Part shown: positions 36,476-46,209 of the stretch, one piece after another | Position numbering within the stretch: the stretch's first letter is position 1 | Layout: each line of letters opens with the position of its first letter | Assembly (NCBI RefSeq): GCF_009696685.2 | Contig: NZ_CP102355.1 | Coordinates: 744,001 to 808,000, forward strand | Direction: 5' to 3' | From: Paracoccus sp. SMMA_5_TC | GTDB taxonomy: Bacteria; Pseudomonadota; Alphaproteobacteria; Rhodobacterales; Rhodobacteraceae | Length of the DNA: 64,000 nt | Notes under the pieces: generated by a model | Seen by the model: only the letters and a program-made list of their open reading frames with translations | Database searches by the model: none | What the model was told of the DNA's origin: nothing | Program-made: the position numbers and the translations under genes

Positions 36476-39400
36476 TCCGCTGCCTCCGGGATTTGGGTTG
36501 CGGGCTGGTCCATCCAGTCCACCCGCGACAGTTTGCGCACGATGACGAATTCATCGCGGTTGGCGCCGACGGTGCCGTAATAGTTGAAACCGTAGGACAG
36601 CTGGCCATAGCCGCCGATCATATGCGTGGGTTTGGGCACGATCCGGGTTACCGAATTGTGGATGCCGCCGCGCAGGCCGGTCACCACGCTGCCGGGGGTG
36701 TTCACGATCTTCTCCTGGGCGTGATACATGAACATGCTGCCTTCGCGGATGCGCTGGCTGACCACGGCGCGGGCGGTGATGGCGCCGTTCTGGTTGAACA
36801 CCTCGACCCAGTCGTTGTCGACAAGGCCGGCGGCGCGGGCGTCGGTTTCGGAAATCCACACCACCGGCCCGCCGCGGTTCAGCGTCAGCATCAGCAGGTT
36901 GTCGGTATAGGTCGAATGGATGCCCCATTTCTGGTGCGGGGTCAGGAAGTTCAGCACCACATGCTTTTCCCCCGCCGCCAGCGCCCGTGTCGCCTGCGGT
37001 CCCAGCGTCTTGAGATCCAGCGGCGGCCGCCAGGTGACGAATGCCTCGCCAAAGGCGCGCATCCATTCGTGGTCCTGGTAAAGCTGCTGGCGGCCGCTGA
37101 GCGTGCGCCAGGGGATCAGCTCGTGCACATTGGTCCAGCCGGCGTTGTAACAGACCTCTTCGCTTTCGATGCCCGACCAGGTGGGGCTGCTGATGATCTT
37201 GCGCGGCTGGGCGGCGATGTCGCGGAAGCGGATCTTTTCGTCCTCCTTGACCTCAGCGAGGTGCTTGTGATCGCGCCCGGTGGCCTTTGACAAAGCCTGC
37301 CAAGCCTTGACGGCCACCTCGCCGTTGGTTTCGGGGGCCAGCATCAGCACCACCTCGGCCGCGTCGATGGCGGTCTCGATGCGGGCCATGCCCTGGGTGG
37401 GCAGGTCGCCGGTCACGGTGCCGTTCAGCGCCCGCAGATGCGCGACCTCGTGGCCGGTTTCCCAGCTGATGCCCTTGCCGCCGTTGCCCAGCTTTTCCAT
37501 CAGCGGGCCCAGCGCGGTGAAGCGGTTGTAAAGGTTGGGATAGTCCCGCGTCACCTCGATATAGGCGGGGGCGGTGCGGCCGGGGATCAGCGGGCACTGG
37601 CCGCGTTTCCAGTCGGCGACCTGGGGCTGCATGACCTCGGACGGGCTGTCGTGCTGCAGGGGCAGCTGCACGACATCGGTTTCCACGCCCAGCACCTCGG
37701 GGGCAATTTCGGAAAACTTGCGGGCGATCGACTTGAAGATTTCCCAGTCCGATTTCGATTCGTAGGCCGGATCCACCGCCGCCTGCAGCGGATGGATGAA
37801 GGGATGCATGTCCGAGGTGTTCAGGTCGTCCTTTTCATACCAGCTGGCGGTCGGCAGCACGATGTCGGCATAGACGGCGGTGGTGGACATGCGAAAGTCG
37901 ATGGTCACCAGCAGGTCCAGCTTGCCTTCCGGGGCGCGATCATGCCAGACCGCCTCGACCGGCTTCACCCCGCCCTGTTCGCCCAGATCCTTGCCCTGGA
38001 TGCCGTGATCGGTGCCCAGCAGATGGCGCAGGAAATATTCGTGCCCCTTGCCCGACGATCCCAGCAGGTTCGACCGCCAGACGAACAGGTTGCGCGGCCA
38101 GTTTTCCGGCGCATCCGGATCCTCGCAGGACATCTGCAAGGCGCCGGATTGCAGCTCGCGGGCGACATATTCGGCCACCGGGATGCCTTCGGCGCGGGCG
38201 CGGCGGCCGACCTCGAGCGGGTTGGTGCGCAGCTGCGGCGCCGAGGGCAGCCAGCCCATGCGTTCGGCGCGGATGTTGCAGTCGATCAGGCTCAGCCCGT
38301 CCCAGTCGCCGCGCGGCGCGGTCGGCGACAGGATTTCCGATGGCCGCACGGTTTCATAGCGCCACTGGTCGGTATGGGCATACCAGGCGCTGGTCGAATT
38401 CATGTGCCGCGGCGGCCGCGCCCAGTCGAGCGCAAAGGCCAGCGCGGTCCAGCCGGTCTGCGGGCGCAGCTTTTCCTGGCCCACGTAATGCGCCCAGCCG
38501 CCGCCCGACTGGCCGACGCAGCCGCACATCACCAGCATGTTGATGACCGCGCGATAGTTCATGTCCATGTGGAACCAGTGGTTCATCGCCGCGCCGATGA
38601 TGACCATGGACCGTCCGCGGGTCTTTTCGGCATTGGCGGCGAATTCCCGCGCCACCTGGATGATGCGGTCGCGCCGCACCCCGGTGATGCGTTCGGCCCA
38701 GGCCGGGGTAAAGGGCACGTCATCGTCATAGCTGCGCGCGACATGCTGACCGCCCAGGCCGCGGTCCAGGCTGTAGTTGGCGCACAGCAGGTCGAATACG
38801 GTGGCCACCAGCACCTGCTGGCCATCGGCCAGGGTCATGCGCCGCGCCGGGACGTTGCGGGTCAGCACCTGGCCGCGGTCGTCGACGACAAAGCCGTTGC
38901 TGGCGGCACCGCCGAACCAGGGGAAATCGACCCCGACCACCTCGTCGTGATCTTCGTCCAGCACCAGGCTCATCTTGGGCCGGATCTCGCGGTCGCCGGC
39001 GCGCGGTTCCAGGTTCCAGCGCCCCTGTTCGCCCCAGCGAAAGCCGATCGAGCCGTTGGGCACCACCACCTGGCCCGAGATCTCGTCCAGGGCCACGGTT
39101 TTCCATTCGGGATTGTTGTCCTGGCCCAGGGCGCCGTCGAAATCGCTGGCGCGCAACTGCCGGCCCGGCACCAGCCGGCCATCCTGTTCGTCAAGCCGCA
39201 CCAGCATCGGCATGTCGGTATAGCGGCGGCAGTAATCCTCGAAATATTCGGCCTGCCGGTCCAGATGGAATTCGCGCAAGATGACATGGCCAAAGGCCAT
39301 GCCGATGGCGGCATCGGTGCCCTGCTTGGCGTTCAGCCAGATGTCGGCGAATTTCGCGGCCTCGGAATAGTCCGGGCAGATCACCGCCGATTTCGTGCCC

Positions 39401-40221
39401 TTGTAGCGCACCTCGGTATAGAAATGCGCGTCAGGGGTGCGGGTCTGCGGCACGTTCGAGCCCCACAGGATCAGATAGCCGGCATTGTACCAATCGGCCG
39501 ATTCCGGCACGTCGGTCTGTTCGCCCCAGGTCTGCGGGCTGGCCGGCGGCAGGTCGCAATACCAGTCATAGAACGACATGCAGGTGCCGCCCAGCAAGGA
39601 CAGGTAGCGCGTGCCGGCGGCATAGGAAATCATCGACATGGCCGGGATCGGCGAAAAGCCGAAAACCCGGTCGGGCCCGTATTTCTGCGCCGTATAGGCA
39701 TTGGCCGCGGCGACGATTTCGGTCGCCTCGTCCCAGCTGGCGCGCACGAAGCCGCCCTTGCCGCGGATGCGGGTATAGCTGTCGCGGGCGGCGGGATCGT
39801 CCTGGATCGCCCGCCAGGCCGCGACGGGCGACAGGGTCTTGCGCTTTTCGCGCCACAGCCGCATCAGCCGGCCGCGGATCAGCGGCGTTTTCACCCGGTT
39901 GGCGCTATACAGATACCAGCTGTAGCTGGCACCACGGGCGCAGCCGCGCGGCTCGTGGTTGGGCAGGTCAGGCCGGGTGCGGGGATAGTCGGTCTGCTGG
40001 GTTTCCCAGGTCACGATGCCCGACTTGACATAGATCTTCCAGGAACAGGATCCGGTGCAGTTCACCCCATGGGTCGAGCGCACGACCTTGTCGTGGCGCC
40101 AGCGCGCGCGATAGGTGTCCTCCCAGTCGCGGTTCTCGATGGTGGTCTGGCCGTGCCCGTCGGCAAAGCTGTCCTGACGCAGGGGGCGCAGAAAGTTCAG
40201 GCGGTCCAGAAGATGGCTCAT
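36472..40221 (-). CDS. narG: Respiratory nitrate reductase alpha subunit NarG
   Basis: 1249 residues. Reduces nitrate to nitrite at a Mo-bis-MGD site. FS0 cluster ligands His51, Cys55, Cys59 and Cys94 (HGVNCTGSC, GCARG) match the known one-His three-Cys set, and the Mo-region segment ILWGSNVPQTRTPDAHF is intact, as is KQGTDAAIGMAFGHVILREFHLD. No Tat signal, as expected for the cytoplasm-facing enzyme. Start overlaps the narK stop by 4 bases. Confidence 0.98.
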   Translation of the reverse strand: MSHLLDRLNFLRPLRQDSFADGHGQTTIENRDWEDTYRARWRHDKVVRSTHGVNCTGSCSWKIYVKSGIVTWETQQTDYPRTRPDLPNHEPRGCARGASYSWYLYSANRVKTPLIRGRLMRLWREKRKTLSPVAAWRAIQDDPAARDSYTRIRGKGGFVRASWDEATEIVAAANAYTAQKYGPDRVFGFSPIPAMSMISYAAGTRYLSLLGGTCMSFYDWYCDLPPASPQTWGEQTDVPESADWYNAGYLILWGSNVPQTRTPDAHFYTEVRYKGTKSAVICPDYSEAAKFADIWLNAKQGTDAAIGMAFGHVILREFHLDRQAEYFEDYCRRYTDMPMLVRLDEQDGRLVPGRQLRASDFDGALGQDNNPEWKTVALDEISGQVVVPNGSIGFRWGEQGRWNLEPRAGDREIRPKMSLVLDEDHDEVVGVDFPWFGGAASNGFVVDDRGQVLTRNVPARRMTLADGQQVLVATVFDLLCANYSLDRGLGGQHVARSYDDDVPFTPAWAERITGVRRDRIIQVAREFAANAEKTRGRSMVIIGAAMNHWFHMDMNYRAVINMLVMCGCVGQSGGGWAHYVGQEKLRPQTGWTALAFALDWARPPRHMNSTSAWYAHTDQWRYETVRPSEILSPTAPRGDWDGLSLIDCNIRAERMGWLPSAPQLRTNPLEVGRRARAEGIPVAEYVARELQSGALQMSCEDPDAPENWPRNLFVWRSNLLGSSGKGHEYFLRHLLGTDHGIQGKDLGEQGGVKPVEAVWHDRAPEGKLDLLVTIDFRMSTTAVYADIVLPTASWYEKDDLNTSDMHPFIHPLQAAVDPAYESKSDWEIFKSIARKFSEIAPEVLGVETDVVQLPLQHDSPSEVMQPQVADWKRGQCPLIPGRTAPAYIEVTRDYPNLYNRFTALGPLMEKLGNGGKGISWETGHEVAHLRALNGTVTGDLPTQGMARIETAIDAAEVVLMLAPETNGEVAVKAWQALSKATGRDHKHLAEVKEDEKIRFRDIAAQPRKIISSPTWSGIESEEVCYNAGWTNVHELIPWRTLSGRQQLYQDHEWMRAFGEAFVTWRPPLDLKTLGPQATRALAAGEKHVVLNFLTPHQKWGIHSTYTDNLLMLTLNRGGPVVWISETDARAAGLVDNDWVEVFNQNGAITARAVVSQRIREGSMFMYHAQEKIVNTPGSVVTGLRGGIHNSVTRIVPKPTHMIGGYGQLSYGFNYYGTVGANRDEFVIVRKLSRVDWMDQPATQIPEAAE

Positions 40222-42950
40222 GGCGATATCCGTTCGCTGGTTCCGGCAGGGGCGGCGATGGCCGCGCCCGCGTGTTCGATGTCATGCAGCAGGCCGCCGC
40301 GGCGGGTGTAGACACCCCAGGTCACCGCAAGGCACAGCAGGTAAAAGGCCAGGAAGCCCCAAAGCGCCGGTCCGGCACCGCCGGTCAGCTGGATAGAGCT
40401 GCCGAAGGCCTTGGGGATGAAAAAGCCGCCATAGCCGCCGATCGCGGCGGTAAAGGCGACGATGGCCGCCGATTCGCGTTCGGCGTGGCGGCGACGCTCT
40501 TCAGGGTCGGCATCGGGGTAAAGCCGCGCGACCTCCTTGCGCATGATCACCGGGATCATCTGGAAGGTCGAGGAATTGCCCACCCCCGAAAAGAAGAACA
40601 GCGCCAGGAAGCCGGCAAAGAACAGCAGGAACGATCCCAGGGCCAGCCCCTGCAGGATCACCAGGACCGAGCCGATCATGCCGATGAACACCCAGATCGT
40701 GACCCGGCCGCCGCCCACACGGTCGGCCAGCCAACCGCTGCCTGCCCGGCTGAGCGCGCCGATCAGCGGCCCCAGGAAGGCGTAGTTGAGCGCGTTCACC
40801 TGTGGAAACGCCAGCTTGGTCAGCATCGGGAACGCCGCGGAATAGCCGATGAAGCTGCCGAAGGTGCCGACATACAGCAGGCACATGATCCAGTTGTGCC
40901 GGCGGCGAAAGATCACCGCCTGCTCCTTGAAGCTGGCGCGGGCATCGGCGATGTCGTTCATCCCCAGCCAGGCCGCGACGGTCGATGCCAGGATAAAGGG
41001 CACCCAGATGAACCCGGCGTTCTGCATCCAGACCTGGCCACCATCGGACAGGGTCTGCGGCGCGCCGCCCAGGGCGCCGAACACCCCCATGGTGATCACC
41101 AGAGGCACCACGAACTGCATCAGCGAGACGCCAAGGTTGCCCAGCCCCGCATTCAGCGCCATGGCATTGCCTTTCTCGGACCGCGGGAAGAAATAGCCGA
41201 TATTGGCCATCGAGGACGAGAAATTGCCCCCGCCCAAGCCGCACAGCAGCGCCAGCACCACAAAGATCAGATAGGGTGTTTCGGGATTTTGCACCGCGTA
41301 ACCCATGCCCAGCGCCGGCACCAGCAGCGATGCGGTGGTCAGCGTGGTCCACAGCCGCCCGCCAAAGATCGGCACCATGAAGCTGTAGAAGATGCGCAGC
41401 GTCGCCCCCGACAGCGCCGGCAGCGCCGCCAGCCAGAACAGCTGATCCTGGGTGAACTGGAATCCGATCGCGGGCAGGCGGGCGATGACCACCGACCACA
41501 CCATCCAGACGGCAAAGGCCAGGACCAGCGCCGGAATCGACAGCCACAGGTTGCGCCGTGCCACTTTCCGGCCGGTGTGTTCCCAGAACACCGGATCCTC
41601 GGGGCGCCAGTCCTCGATCACCCGCGGCATCTCGGTGACGCCGGGGCGGTGGATTTCGGCCAGTTCGGGCAGGCTGGGCAGCCGGTCCAGCGCCGCGCCC
41701 TGGGCACGCCGTTCCATCACCCGGATGGCGCCATGCATCCAGGCCAGCGAGACCACCGCCACCGCCAGCAGCAGCGCAAAGCACGAGGTATAGACCCCAG
41801 TCAGATCCAGCAGCGCGCCGAAGGCGATGGGCAGCACGAAGCCACCAAGACCGCCGATCATGCCGACAAGGCCGCCGACCGCGCCCACATGCTGCGGATA
41901 ATAGACCGGGATGTGCTTGAACACCGCCGCCTTGCCCAGGCTCATGAAGAACCCAAGCGCAAACAGCGTGATCACAAAGGGCCACAGCCCCATGCTGGTG
42001 GAAAAGGCGATGGCGCCGTCCTTGCCATGGATGACGTAATCTGTCGGCGGATAGGACAGCATGAACAGGAACAGCGACGAAAAGCCAAAGGTCCAGTACA
42101 TCACCCGCCGGGCGCCGAACCGATCCGACAGGGCGCCGCCATAGGCGCGAAAGACGCTGGCCGCCAGGCTGAACGCCGCCGCCGCCATGCCGGCGGTGCG
42201 CACGTCGACACCATAGACCGCGATCAGGTAATGCGGCAGCCACAAGGCCAGCGCCACGAAACCGCCAAAGACAAAGAAATAATACAGCGAGAACCGCCAG
42301 ACCTGCAGCTTGCGCAGCGGCGCGAACTGTTCTGCGAGGCTGGGTGGTGCCAGACCGCGGGCACGGCGTTCAGCAAATTCCGGATCATCGCGCGCCAGCA
42401 GATAGAACAGAACGCCGGTGGCGGTGATGACCGCTGCCCAGATCGTCGCCACCCCCTGCCAGCCCATAGCCACCAGGACGAATGGCGCCAGAAACTTGGT
42501 CACTGCCGCGCCGACATTGCCCATGCCAAAGGTGCCCAGCGCCAGCCCCTGGCGTTCGGCCGGAAACCATTTCGACACATAGGCAACGCCGATGATGAAG
42601 GAACCGCCGGCCAGGCCGACGCCCAACGCCGCCAGCAGGAAGGAGACATAGCTGTTTGCCAGTGTCAGCGCATAGGTCGCCAGGCCTGTCAGGATCATCT
42701 GCAGCGAAAACACCAGCCGACCGCCGTAGCGCTCGGTCCAGACGCCCAGCACCAGCCGGGTCAGCGATCCGGTCAGGATCGGGGTGGCGATCAACAGCCC
42801 GTATTGCGATTCAGAGAGGCCCAGCTCGTCCTTGATCGAGATGCCGATGATCGAAAATATGGTCCAGACGGCAAAGCACAGCGTGAAGGACAATGTGCTC
42901 AGCCACAATGCGCGCTGCTGGTCGCCTGGGGTCGTGGGGGGGTGGGACAT
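40218..42950 (-). CDS. narK: Fused NarK1-NarK2 nitrate/nitrite transporter
   Basis: 910 residues, two complete 12-helix major-facilitator domains in one chain. The first half has the nitrate signature region LGVGLAGGSFIIGVAYVSKWFP; the second has LLCGLGGGNFSSSMANIGYFFP. This NarK1-NarK2 fusion is known in Paracoccus, where domain 1 acts as nitrate/proton symporter and domain 2 as nitrate/nitrite antiporter. The ATG at 42950 (GGAG about 9 bases upstream) is chosen; a longer frame reaches 43037 but would place its first codons on the FNR-type box. First gene of narKGHJI-ppiase. Confidence 0.95.
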   Translation of the reverse strand: MSHPPTTPGDQQRALWLSTLSFTLCFAVWTIFSIIGISIKDELGLSESQYGLLIATPILTGSLTRLVLGVWTERYGGRLVFSLQMILTGLATYALTLANSYVSFLLAALGVGLAGGSFIIGVAYVSKWFPAERQGLALGTFGMGNVGAAVTKFLAPFVLVAMGWQGVATIWAAVITATGVLFYLLARDDPEFAERRARGLAPPSLAEQFAPLRKLQVWRFSLYYFFVFGGFVALALWLPHYLIAVYGVDVRTAGMAAAAFSLAASVFRAYGGALSDRFGARRVMYWTFGFSSLFLFMLSYPPTDYVIHGKDGAIAFSTSMGLWPFVITLFALGFFMSLGKAAVFKHIPVYYPQHVGAVGGLVGMIGGLGGFVLPIAFGALLDLTGVYTSCFALLLAVAVVSLAWMHGAIRVMERRAQGAALDRLPSLPELAEIHRPGVTEMPRVIEDWRPEDPVFWEHTGRKVARRNLWLSIPALVLAFAVWMVWSVVIARLPAIGFQFTQDQLFWLAALPALSGATLRIFYSFMVPIFGGRLWTTLTTASLLVPALGMGYAVQNPETPYLIFVVLALLCGLGGGNFSSSMANIGYFFPRSEKGNAMALNAGLGNLGVSLMQFVVPLVITMGVFGALGGAPQTLSDGGQVWMQNAGFIWVPFILASTVAAWLGMNDIADARASFKEQAVIFRRRHNWIMCLLYVGTFGSFIGYSAAFPMLTKLAFPQVNALNYAFLGPLIGALSRAGSGWLADRVGGGRVTIWVFIGMIGSVLVILQGLALGSFLLFFAGFLALFFFSGVGNSSTFQMIPVIMRKEVARLYPDADPEERRRHAERESAAIVAFTAAIGGYGGFFIPKAFGSSIQLTGGAGPALWGFLAFYLLCLAVTWGVYTRRGGLLHDIEHAGAAIAAPAGTSERISP

Positions 42951-43023
42951 GGTCGTTTGCTCCATGCCGCGATGTCGGATCGCGGTGTCATCCCCAAGCC
43001 TGCACATCTGATTTGCAAGAGAC

Positions 43024-43037
43024 TTGATGCAGATCAA
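43024..43037 (-). promoter_or_regulatory. FNR/NarR-type box of the nar operon
   Basis: TTGATGCAGATCAA is a perfect TTGAT-N4-ATCAA palindrome centred about 80 bases upstream of the narK start. A centre at -41.5 would place transcription start near 42989. FNR-family activators (FnrP, NarR in Paracoccus) bind such sites for nitrate-linked expression. Confidence 0.88.
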
Positions 43038-43168
43038 TCCGGATGCAGAACGCCGTGTTCACGGCGGACAGGATGTCGCAGTCGCCTGCCGACGCGATTG
43101 CCGGGATCGGACGGCTTCGGGACAGGCATCACTTGCCTGCACGCGCAGCGCGCAGCTTCCGGATGTAG

Positions 43169-43655
43169 TGCTCGGCCAGTTCTCTCGACCATGCCCGCCA
43201 CCTGGCGGAGCAGAACCGCGGCGCGAGCGAGCGCATCGCCCGGCGCAACAGTGCCATTCGTAGCCTCGAGCAGAAGCGGCAGGGGTTTCGCGACGCGATC
43301 GCCGCGGGCCACGCGAACCCCTCGCTCTTCGAAGGGCTGACCGAGACGGAAGCTGAGCTGGCCGCCCTGCGGGCGGAGGTCGCAGCCGAGGCCGGCACGG
43401 TGATCGCCCTTCCCGCGGATCTCGGCGCGCTCTACCGCGCCCATGTCGCGGATCTGGCCCGGACGCTCTCGGGCGGCGAGGTGGTGGGCCGGGCGTCGGA
43501 GGAGCTGCACCGGCTGATCGCGCGGATCGATGTGTCGTGGAACGCCGCGGACGGCGGCCACGATCTCGACCTGCAGGGCGATCTGGTGGCGCTGCTGTCG
43601 GCGGCGGACAGCAAAAAAGCCGCCTCGTATGAGGCGGCTGGATCTTCGCTAAGAC
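43169..43655 (+). pseudogene. 3' remnant of a large serine recombinase gene
   Basis: The frame is open from 43169 without a credible start and reads ASSLDHARHLAEQNRGASERIARRN, then a coiled-coil stretch EAELAALRAEV and ALPADLGALYRAHVADLARTL, a pattern like the C-terminal helical domain of large serine recombinases. The catalytic N-terminal domain is missing, upstream is the nar promoter, and the frame continues through the tRNA terminator and tRNA fragment, which gives a spurious tail (VAGAGFEPAAFRL). Clearly a remnant. Confidence 0.6.
43613..43639 (-). terminator. tRNA terminator hairpin
   Basis: Nine-bp perfect stem AGCCGCCTC / GAGGCGGCT with a 4-base loop and six A's on the left, that is UUUUUU on the minus strand. 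It lies 16 bases past the 3' end of the initiator tRNA fragment and would terminate that tRNA. Confidence 0.8.
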
Positions 43656-43702
43656 TGGTTGCGGGGGCAGGATTTGAACCTGCGGCCTTCAGGTTATGAG
43701 CC
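43656..43702 (-). other. 3' half of an initiator tRNA-Met gene; candidate prophage attachment site
   Basis: On the minus strand 47 bases match an initiator tRNA from the anticodon-stem 5' strand onward: the loop CTCATAA (anticodon CAT), stem partner CCTGA, T-arm GCAGG-TTCAAAT-CCTGC and acceptor end CCCCGCA followed by ACCA. The 5' half is absent: the bases on the right (CCATGGAAGG...) do not continue the tRNA. A tRNA 3' half followed by its own terminator on one side and foreign DNA on the other is the classic scar of integration into a tRNA gene. Confidence 0.8.
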
Positions 43703-43913
43703 CATGGAAGGGCAAAACCGAATAATCAGAAAATTCAGCCACTTACGGGGCAAGCCTTTGTTCTGGCGTGATTTTTACCCTCACAAACATCAGCGTTCGC
43801 ACGGATTCACACGCAAGACCGGCATGAAGCCCGCAGTCGCGGGTTGATGTGGTGTTGATGTAGCCCTTGCGCCCTCCCCCGCAGATCATCATCGCAGACT
43901 GTCTTGTCGCCCT

Positions 43914-45254
43914 TCATTTCCGATGTTCCTGCAGCCCAAGCTCGACCCACATCCAGCCGAAATCGTACTCGGAAATCGGACCCTCCCCATGCCCGGCGCT
44001 CCGGTTCTCCAGCATCTTAAGCCAGTCGATCACCTTCTCGCGCCCCGCGGACGTGCGCACAGCCTGGCGCGGTGACTTGCCGCCCAGTGCCGGAATCGGC
44101 GCGTCCAGCGTTTCGCGGTAGTGCTTGTCCAGGTGATCCCGCATGAGATGGCGCGCGATCTCGGGCGGGATTTCAGCGGCGGCGTCACTTGGCCCTTCAC
44201 GCCGTTGGTCGGCCCGCATCTGCTCAACCGTCCGGATCGTGGTCAAAGGCGATCTCAACAGATCCCCGGCGGCCGCACCGATCAACTTCTGGACCTTGGC
44301 CGCGCGCTCGGCCGAGTTGACGGTCACGAGCAGCGTCTTGCCCGCCAATTCCAGCGAACCCAGAACGGTGGCGCCTTCCATCTGCGTATCGAGCATGATG
44401 CCGCTGCCTACCTTGCCAACGCGCACCTTCCGCGTGGCCAGCCAGTTCCAGAACTTCGGTCCTTCCGGCAGGAAGCCCTTCACCCGGTCCAGCCGCTCCG
44501 CCACTGCTTTCTGCGTTGCGCCGCTGGCAAGCGGGTACCGCAAATCGTGGAACAACACATCGTCGCCGTCCGAATTAGTGAACTGCGGCTCCGCTGGGGT
44601 GAGGGCACGGTCGATCTCGATGAACAGCCAGGCGGAAGTGAAGATGGGTGCGCAACCCAGAAGCTGCTCACGGGTGAGCCGCAACGCGTCTCGTTTCTTC
44701 AGCTTCAGAGCATCGCGCAGACCGGCAAACAGGAAATCCACCGCCTCGGCCCGGAAGGGCAACAGCGCCCCGGAGATCACATGATGATCACGCTCGGGCA
44801 CCACCCGCACGGCGATGCGGTCCCATTGTTTCAGCGTGCGCGTGGCGGATTTCTCTCTGACCGTGACGGGTGCAGCATCCGACAGCAAGTCGCGCAGCAC
44901 CATCGACGTCCCGGGCTGGACATCGCTGACCTCGTACAAGCTGACCGGCGCATCACGTAGCGCGGTGAAATAGGCCCGGTTCAAGGCCGTTTCCTTCCAG
45001 CCGCGCCGTTTCAGGTAGAGATCGACGATGTTGCCGTCCTCATAGCGCTGTCCAAGAAAATCCTCGAACCCACAGCCCCAAAGGACGCTCGACCACTGCT
45101 CGCCCAGCAGTTCGGCCAAGCCGTCCTGGTCGATCTCGAATTCTTCCAACGCGGGCATCAGGTGTTCGGCTACCACGTCCTGCAGCCGGTCGCGCCAGTC
45201 CCCTTCCCGGCCGATGAAGGCCAGAAGGCCGGAAATGTCGTTGCGTTCAGCCAT
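43914..45254 (-). CDS. Unrecognised protein, phage or island accessory gene
   Basis: 446 residues from the ATG at 45254, which follows GAGGATTG; a longer frame to 45323 runs into the end of the adjacent IS and is rejected. No family is firmly recognised. Visible features: an acidic helical N-terminus (ISGLLAFIGREGDWRDRLQDVVAEHL), a middle region VSLYEVSDVQPGTSMVLRDLLSDAAPVTVREKSATRTL that resembles beta-rich segments of SEC-C-type proteins, and a C-terminal TLDAPIPALGGKSPRQAVRTSAGREKVIDWL motif seen in the same loose group. No transmembrane segment. An IS3 element lies 39 bases upstream, so its native promoter may be lost. Confidence 0.55.
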   Translation of the reverse strand: MAERNDISGLLAFIGREGDWRDRLQDVVAEHLMPALEEFEIDQDGLAELLGEQWSSVLWGCGFEDFLGQRYEDGNIVDLYLKRRGWKETALNRAYFTALRDAPVSLYEVSDVQPGTSMVLRDLLSDAAPVTVREKSATRTLKQWDRIAVRVVPERDHHVISGALLPFRAEAVDFLFAGLRDALKLKKRDALRLTREQLLGCAPIFTSAWLFIEIDRALTPAEPQFTNSDGDDVLFHDLRYPLASGATQKAVAERLDRVKGFLPEGPKFWNWLATRKVRVGKVGSGIMLDTQMEGATVLGSLELAGKTLLVTVNSAERAAKVQKLIGAAAGDLLRSPLTTIRTVEQMRADQRREGPSDAAAEIPPEIARHLMRDHLDKHYRETLDAPIPALGGKSPRQAVRTSAGREKVIDWLKMLENRSAGHGEGPISEYDFGWMWVELGLQEHRK

Positions 45255-45319
45255 CAATCCTCGCAGCCGCGGATCACCTTTGCTTAGCAGGATTGACCTG
45301 CCCCCCGGTCGTCCCTCGT

Positions 45320-46201
45320 TCATAACGAGAGTCCTTGGGGTTGATAGTGGTCGGTTTCGGGTGTGGCAAGCGCGCCGGGCGCGGAGCTCTCAGATTGCTC
45401 AAGCGCCCGGCGCGCTTCTGCTGGCGTTTGGTTGCCCAGCGAGGAATGCGGCCTGACGTTGTTGTAATCGTATCGCCAGAGGGCCAGCTTTCGGCGGGCA
45501 TCAGCCAGGCTGTCGAATATCTCCTCGTTGAGGCATTCGTCGCGCAAGCTGCCGTTGAAGCTCTCGAGGTAGCCGTTCTGCTGCGGCTTGCCCGGGTCGA
45601 TGTAATGCCACTCGACCTTGTTGTCATTTGCCCACTTCAGGATCGCCTTGCTGGTGAACTCGGTGCCATTGTCGGAGACGATGCAAGCGGGTTTTCCATA
45701 GATGCGGACCAGCGCGTCCAGTTCCCGTGCGACCCGCGAGCCCGAGATGCTGGTGTCTGCGATCAGCGCCAGGTTCTCGCGGCAGCAATCATCATTGACC
45801 GCCAGGATGCGGAACTTGCGGCAAGCCCCGAACGTGTCCGACAGGAAGTCCAGCGACCACCGCTGGTTTGGGCGCAATGGCACCGGCATTGGGGTTCGGC
45901 TTCCGCGGGCCCTCTTGCGGCCACGGCGTCGGCGCACCGACAGCCCCTCTTCCCGATAGATGCGGTAGAGCTTCTTCTCGTTCATGATCATGCCCTTGCG
46001 CTCCAGCAGGATGCCCACACGCCGATAGCCGAAGCGTCGGCGTTTCTCGGCGATCTTGTGCATCTCCTCACGGATTTCCGGGTTGTCGGGCGGCCTGTCC
46101 CGCCGCACCGTTTTCGGATCGACACCGATCAGGACGCAGGCCCGGCGTTGAGAGATCGGATGATCCTTCATCGCCCGCAGCACCGCGTCCCGCCGCGCCA
46201 T
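45320..46201 (-). CDS. IS3-family transposase OrfB (catalytic part)
   Basis: About 293 residues when read from the Met at 46201; normally made as an OrfAB fusion by -1 frameshifting near 46216. The DDE triad is visible: Asp in NQRWSLDFL, Asp in IVSDNGTEF and Glu in [15 protein letters not shown], followed by the usual [16 protein letters not shown] end. The helical start [26 protein letters not shown] and [21 protein letters not shown] match the IS407-like group. No internal stops; likely functional. Confidence 0.9.
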   Translation of the reverse strand: MARRDAVLRAMKDHPISQRRACVLIGVDPKTVRRDRPPDNPEIREEMHKIAEKRRRFGYRRVGILLERKGMIMNEKKLYRIYREEGLSVRRRRGRKRARGSRTPMPVPLRPNQRWSLDFLSDTFGACRKFRILAVNDDCCRENLALIADTSISGSRVARELDALVRIYGKPACIVSDNGTEFTSKAILKWANDNKVEWHYIDPGKPQQNGYLESFNGSLRDECLNEEIFDSLADARRKLALWRYDYNNVRPHSSLGNQTPAEARRALEQSESSAPGALATPETDHYQPQGLSL

Positions 46202-46209
46202 CGGTGTCG

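Noticed and set aside
40218..43037. narK start at 43037
   Set aside because: The extra 29 residues would be encoded over the FNR-type box and have no MFS-like character; 42950 has a spaced GGAG site.
43024..43263. Plus-strand 79-codon frame starting on the FNR-type box
   Set aside because: Starts within the regulatory palindrome, lacks a ribosome site and overlaps the recombinase remnant in another frame.
40272..43340. 1022-codon open frame opposite narK (also 37438-40311 opposite narG)
   Set aside because: Composition is His/Gln/Arg/Ala low-complexity typical of antisense frames in GC-rich DNA; the opposite strand encodes clear NarK and NarG.
43656..43699. C-terminal VAGAGFEPAAFRL tail of the recombinase frame as real protein
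   Set aside because: These bases are the tRNA 3' half read in the wrong strand; this peptide is a common annotation artefact of tRNA genes.
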